A DNA stretch of 8,150 nt. It comes from Bacteroidota bacterium (GTDB lineage: Bacteria; Bacteroidota; Bacteroidia; Flavobacteriales; Crocinitomicaceae). Position numbers and translations under genes: made by a program. Positions 6,440 through 8,150 of the stretch are shown here, piece by piece (positions within the stretch are counted from its first letter, which is position 1; each line of letters begins with the position of its first letter). The stretch lies in NCBI GenBank assembly GCA_029558435.1, contig JAKQEZ010000660.1:1-8150 (forward strand), written 5' to 3'. The notes under the pieces are model-generated. The model saw only the letters and a program-made list of their open reading frames with translations, did not search any database and was not told the origin of the DNA.

Positions 6440-6447
6440 TAACTTTG
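6440..6447 (+). promoter_or_regulatory. possible Bacteroidota-type -7 box before the restriction gene
   Basis: TAACTTTG matches the Bacteroidota -7 consensus TAnnTTTG and ends 24 bp before the ATG at 6472, a plausible distance for a short leader. I see no matching TTTG -33 box about 20 bp upstream, so this is a weak call from motif and position alone. Confidence 0.3.
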
Positions 6448-6471
6448 ACAATTGGAAAATTGAAGTAATAA

Positions 6472-8150
6472 ATGACGACAAAAACGGAAACAAAACAGTT
6501 TCAATATGAAATACAAAGCTATCAGGAAGACTGTGTTACAAATATTATAAGTCTTTTTGAAAGTCTTCGCCAAAAAGTAAATTTTGGAGAGGTATTGACT
6601 GCACACCATAAAAAGCATAAATACAATTTTCCCGTTCAAGACACCAAAAACATTGACATAATGATGGAAACGGGAACGGGTAAAACGTTCACGTTTATAA
6701 AAACCATTTTTGAATTGAGTAAAAATTTTGGTTACAAAAAATTTATTGTTCTTATTCCGACAGTCCCAATCCGAGAAGGAACAAAAACAAACTTAGAGGA
6801 CACTAAAGACTACTTTAAAAGTTTTTACGCCAACGAGAAAGAAAAAGAAATTGAAACCTTTGTTTACGAAGGTGGAAACATTTCAGCCGTTAGACAATTT
6901 ATCGGGACTTCTCATTTATCGGTTTTGGTAATGACTCCAAGCTCATTCAGCCACAAAGACAATATCTTAAACCGACCTTTAGAAAAAGACATTAACACAC
7001 CCGAATTATTTGTAAACAATCAGGAACCGCCAAAATCATATTTGGAATGCTTGAAACGACTAAATCCAATCGTGATAATGGACGAACCTCACCGTTTTGA
7101 AGGCAATGCTTTTAAAACCTATTTTGACGGTTTTGAAAATTACTTTTTGCGTTTCGGTGCAACATACCCAAAAAAGAAAGACAGTTTAGTTCTTTCAAAC
7201 GTGGCGTATGTATTGGACAGCATTTCCTCTTTCCGACAAAGTTTGGTTAAGAAAATTGTGGTTTACACGCAAGACGTAGTTGAGAACACAGACACACTCA
7301 TTGGCATTGATAACAAAAAAGCCATTGTAAGCACATTAACCAACGGAATTATTGCAAGACGAGAATTAGGCGTTGGTTCGGTTTTCAACGGAAAGAGCAT
7401 AAAGAAAATAAACAAGGACTCTATTGTTCTGTCAGATGACACCATTGAAAAGGTTGACTATTCCTTATCTGATGAATCATTGCGGGCAATGATTAAGGAA
7501 ACAATCAAAATTCATTTTGAAAAAGAAAGAGGACTGTTTGAACAAGGTATAAAAGCACTCACCTTGTTTTTTATGGAAAGCGACACCAGTTTGTTTCGTG
7601 GTGAAAGCCCAAAAATCAAAACCATATTTGAAGAAGAATACAAAAAGCAATACAGTGAAATTGCAAACAAACTCGACCATTCAAGCGAGTATTATAAATT
7701 CTTGCAAAACGACTTTGACAGCTACAATACTTTGCAAGTTCACAAAGGATATTTTTCAGGTGATAAAGGAAACGCAGACGAAAAAGTAAAAGCAGGTGTT
7801 GACGAAATTCTGAAAGACAAAAAGAAACTACTTTCGTTTGAAAGTCCTACTCGTTTCATTTTCTCTATTTGGGCATTGCAGGAAGGTTGGGACAATCCGA
7901 ATGTTTTTACAATCTGTAAACTTTCAAATCAAGGAAGCGAAATATCAAAACTTCAACAGATAGGAAGAGGCTTACGCATTTGCGTAAATCAAAACTTGCA
8001 ACGTAACACGCTTAAAAATCTGAATGACGACCAGGAAGCATTTTGGAAAATCAACAACCTTGATGTAGTTGTATCAAGCAAAGAACACGGTTTTGTAGAG
8101 GCAATTCAAAATGAAATTTTAAGCAACTCATTCTTGATTTCTGAAACATT
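6472..8150 (+). CDS. res: type III restriction endonuclease Res subunit, 3' part beyond window
   Basis: The frame is open from the ATG at 6472 (an in-frame TAA lies immediately before it) to the window end, giving ~559 residues. Res subunits are usually ~900-1000 aa, so the C-terminal nuclease part is missing only because the window stops. Superfamily 2 translocase motifs are visible in order: QSYQEDCV near the N-terminus (a Q-motif-like region), METGTGKTF (Walker A, K71), VIMDEPH (Walker B, D204-E205), GATYP (229-233), EGWDNPN (471-477) and QIGRGLRI (motif VI, 496-503). With a Mod methyltransferase, Res translocates on or senses DNA with ATP and cleaves unmodified DNA. No mod gene lies upstream in this window; the 660 bp before it is repeat-rich non-coding DNA. 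The N-terminal part shows no frameshift or stop, so the gene appears intact so far. Confidence 0.95.
   Translation, partial: MTTKTETKQFQYEIQSYQEDCVTNIISLFESLRQKVNFGEVLTAHHKKHKYNFPVQDTKNIDIMMETGTGKTFTFIKTIFELSKNFGYKKFIVLIPTVPIREGTKTNLEDTKDYFKSFYANEKEKEIETFVYEGGNISAVRQFIGTSHLSVLVMTPSSFSHKDNILNRPLEKDINTPELFVNNQEPPKSYLECLKRLNPIVIMDEPHRFEGNAFKTYFDGFENYFLRFGATYPKKKDSLVLSNVAYVLDSISSFRQSLVKKIVVYTQDVVENTDTLIGIDNKKAIVSTLTNGIIARRELGVGSVFNGKSIKKINKDSIVLSDDTIEKVDYSLSDESLRAMIKETIKIHFEKERGLFEQGIKALTLFFMESDTSLFRGESPKIKTIFEEEYKKQYSEIANKLDHSSEYYKFLQNDFDSYNTLQVHKGYFSGDKGNADEKVKAGVDEILKDKKKLLSFESPTRFIFSIWALQEGWDNPNVFTICKLSNQGSEISKLQQIGRGLRICVNQNLQRNTLKNLNDDQEAFWKINNLDVVVSSKEHGFVEAIQNEILSNSFLISET

Larger units (their letters stand above)
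5812..6471. other. intergenic region without a convincing gene, made of structured repeats
   Basis: This 660-bp gap separates the kinase gene from the restriction gene. It contains hairpin H1, repeat P2 and hairpin H2, joined by low-complexity DNA rich in CCCA, GCAC and ACAAGCC words. The open frames here, such as 5804-6085 and 6155-6442, translate to Gln/Arg/His/Pro/Cys-rich sequence lacking any domain and are set by the repeats, so I do not call them genes. The last ~75 bases (from about 6396) change in character and could be a gene remnant (see findings). No rho-independent terminator with a T-run is visible after the operon. Confidence 0.75.

Noticed and set aside
6155..6442. 95-aa plus-strand ORF before res
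   Set aside because: Its Pro/Thr/His-rich translation comes from CCCA-type low-complexity sequence and hairpin H2; it shows no protein family signature.

Overview
The window looks like accessory DNA from a member of the Bacteroidota. It is AT-rich and its genes lack strong Shine-Dalgarno sites. The intergenic DNA carries GTGC- and GCACAAGCC-rich structured repeats that I associate with that phylum. This assignment is an inference from style; there is no rRNA or marker gene to confirm it.

Layout. Positions 1-217 hold no convincing gene but contain a 134-bp palindromic-ended repeat (P1, 41-174). A second structured element (H3, 242-305) runs into the 5' end of the first ORF. From 218 to 5811 six genes lie head to tail on the plus strand: a small secreted protein, a secreted TPR protein, a DUF805 membrane protein, a von Willebrand factor A (VWA) protein, a PP2C-type phosphatase with a membrane anchor, and a protein kinase-like protein. 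The spacings are ATGA overlap, 39 bp, 11 bp, TAATG overlap and 2 bp, so this is almost certainly one operon. Positions 5812-6471 hold no convincing gene; they carry two H hairpins (5826-5888 and 6289-6351) on either side of a second P repeat (P2, 5952-6088). From 6472 to the window end runs the first ~560 codons of a type III restriction endonuclease Res subunit (SF2 helicase motifs intact), with its 3' end outside the window.

How the genes may work together. VWA + PP2C + kinase is the composition of the 'TerY-P' phosphorylation triad, known from comparative genomics and listed among predicted defence modules. This version has envelope features. The phosphatase has a cytoplasmic catalytic domain, one transmembrane helix, a coiled coil and a C-terminal segment resembling a peptidoglycan-binding domain. 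The kinase ends in a PEGA-like beta domain. Three further products are predicted to be secreted or in the membrane. My reading is an envelope-linked phospho-switch that may be a stress or defence system; its neighbour, a type III restriction subunit, fits a defence island. The whole operon sits between two direct P repeats whose arms show compensatory base changes. That suggests structured, possibly mobile or recombinogenic elements and a cassette-like unit.
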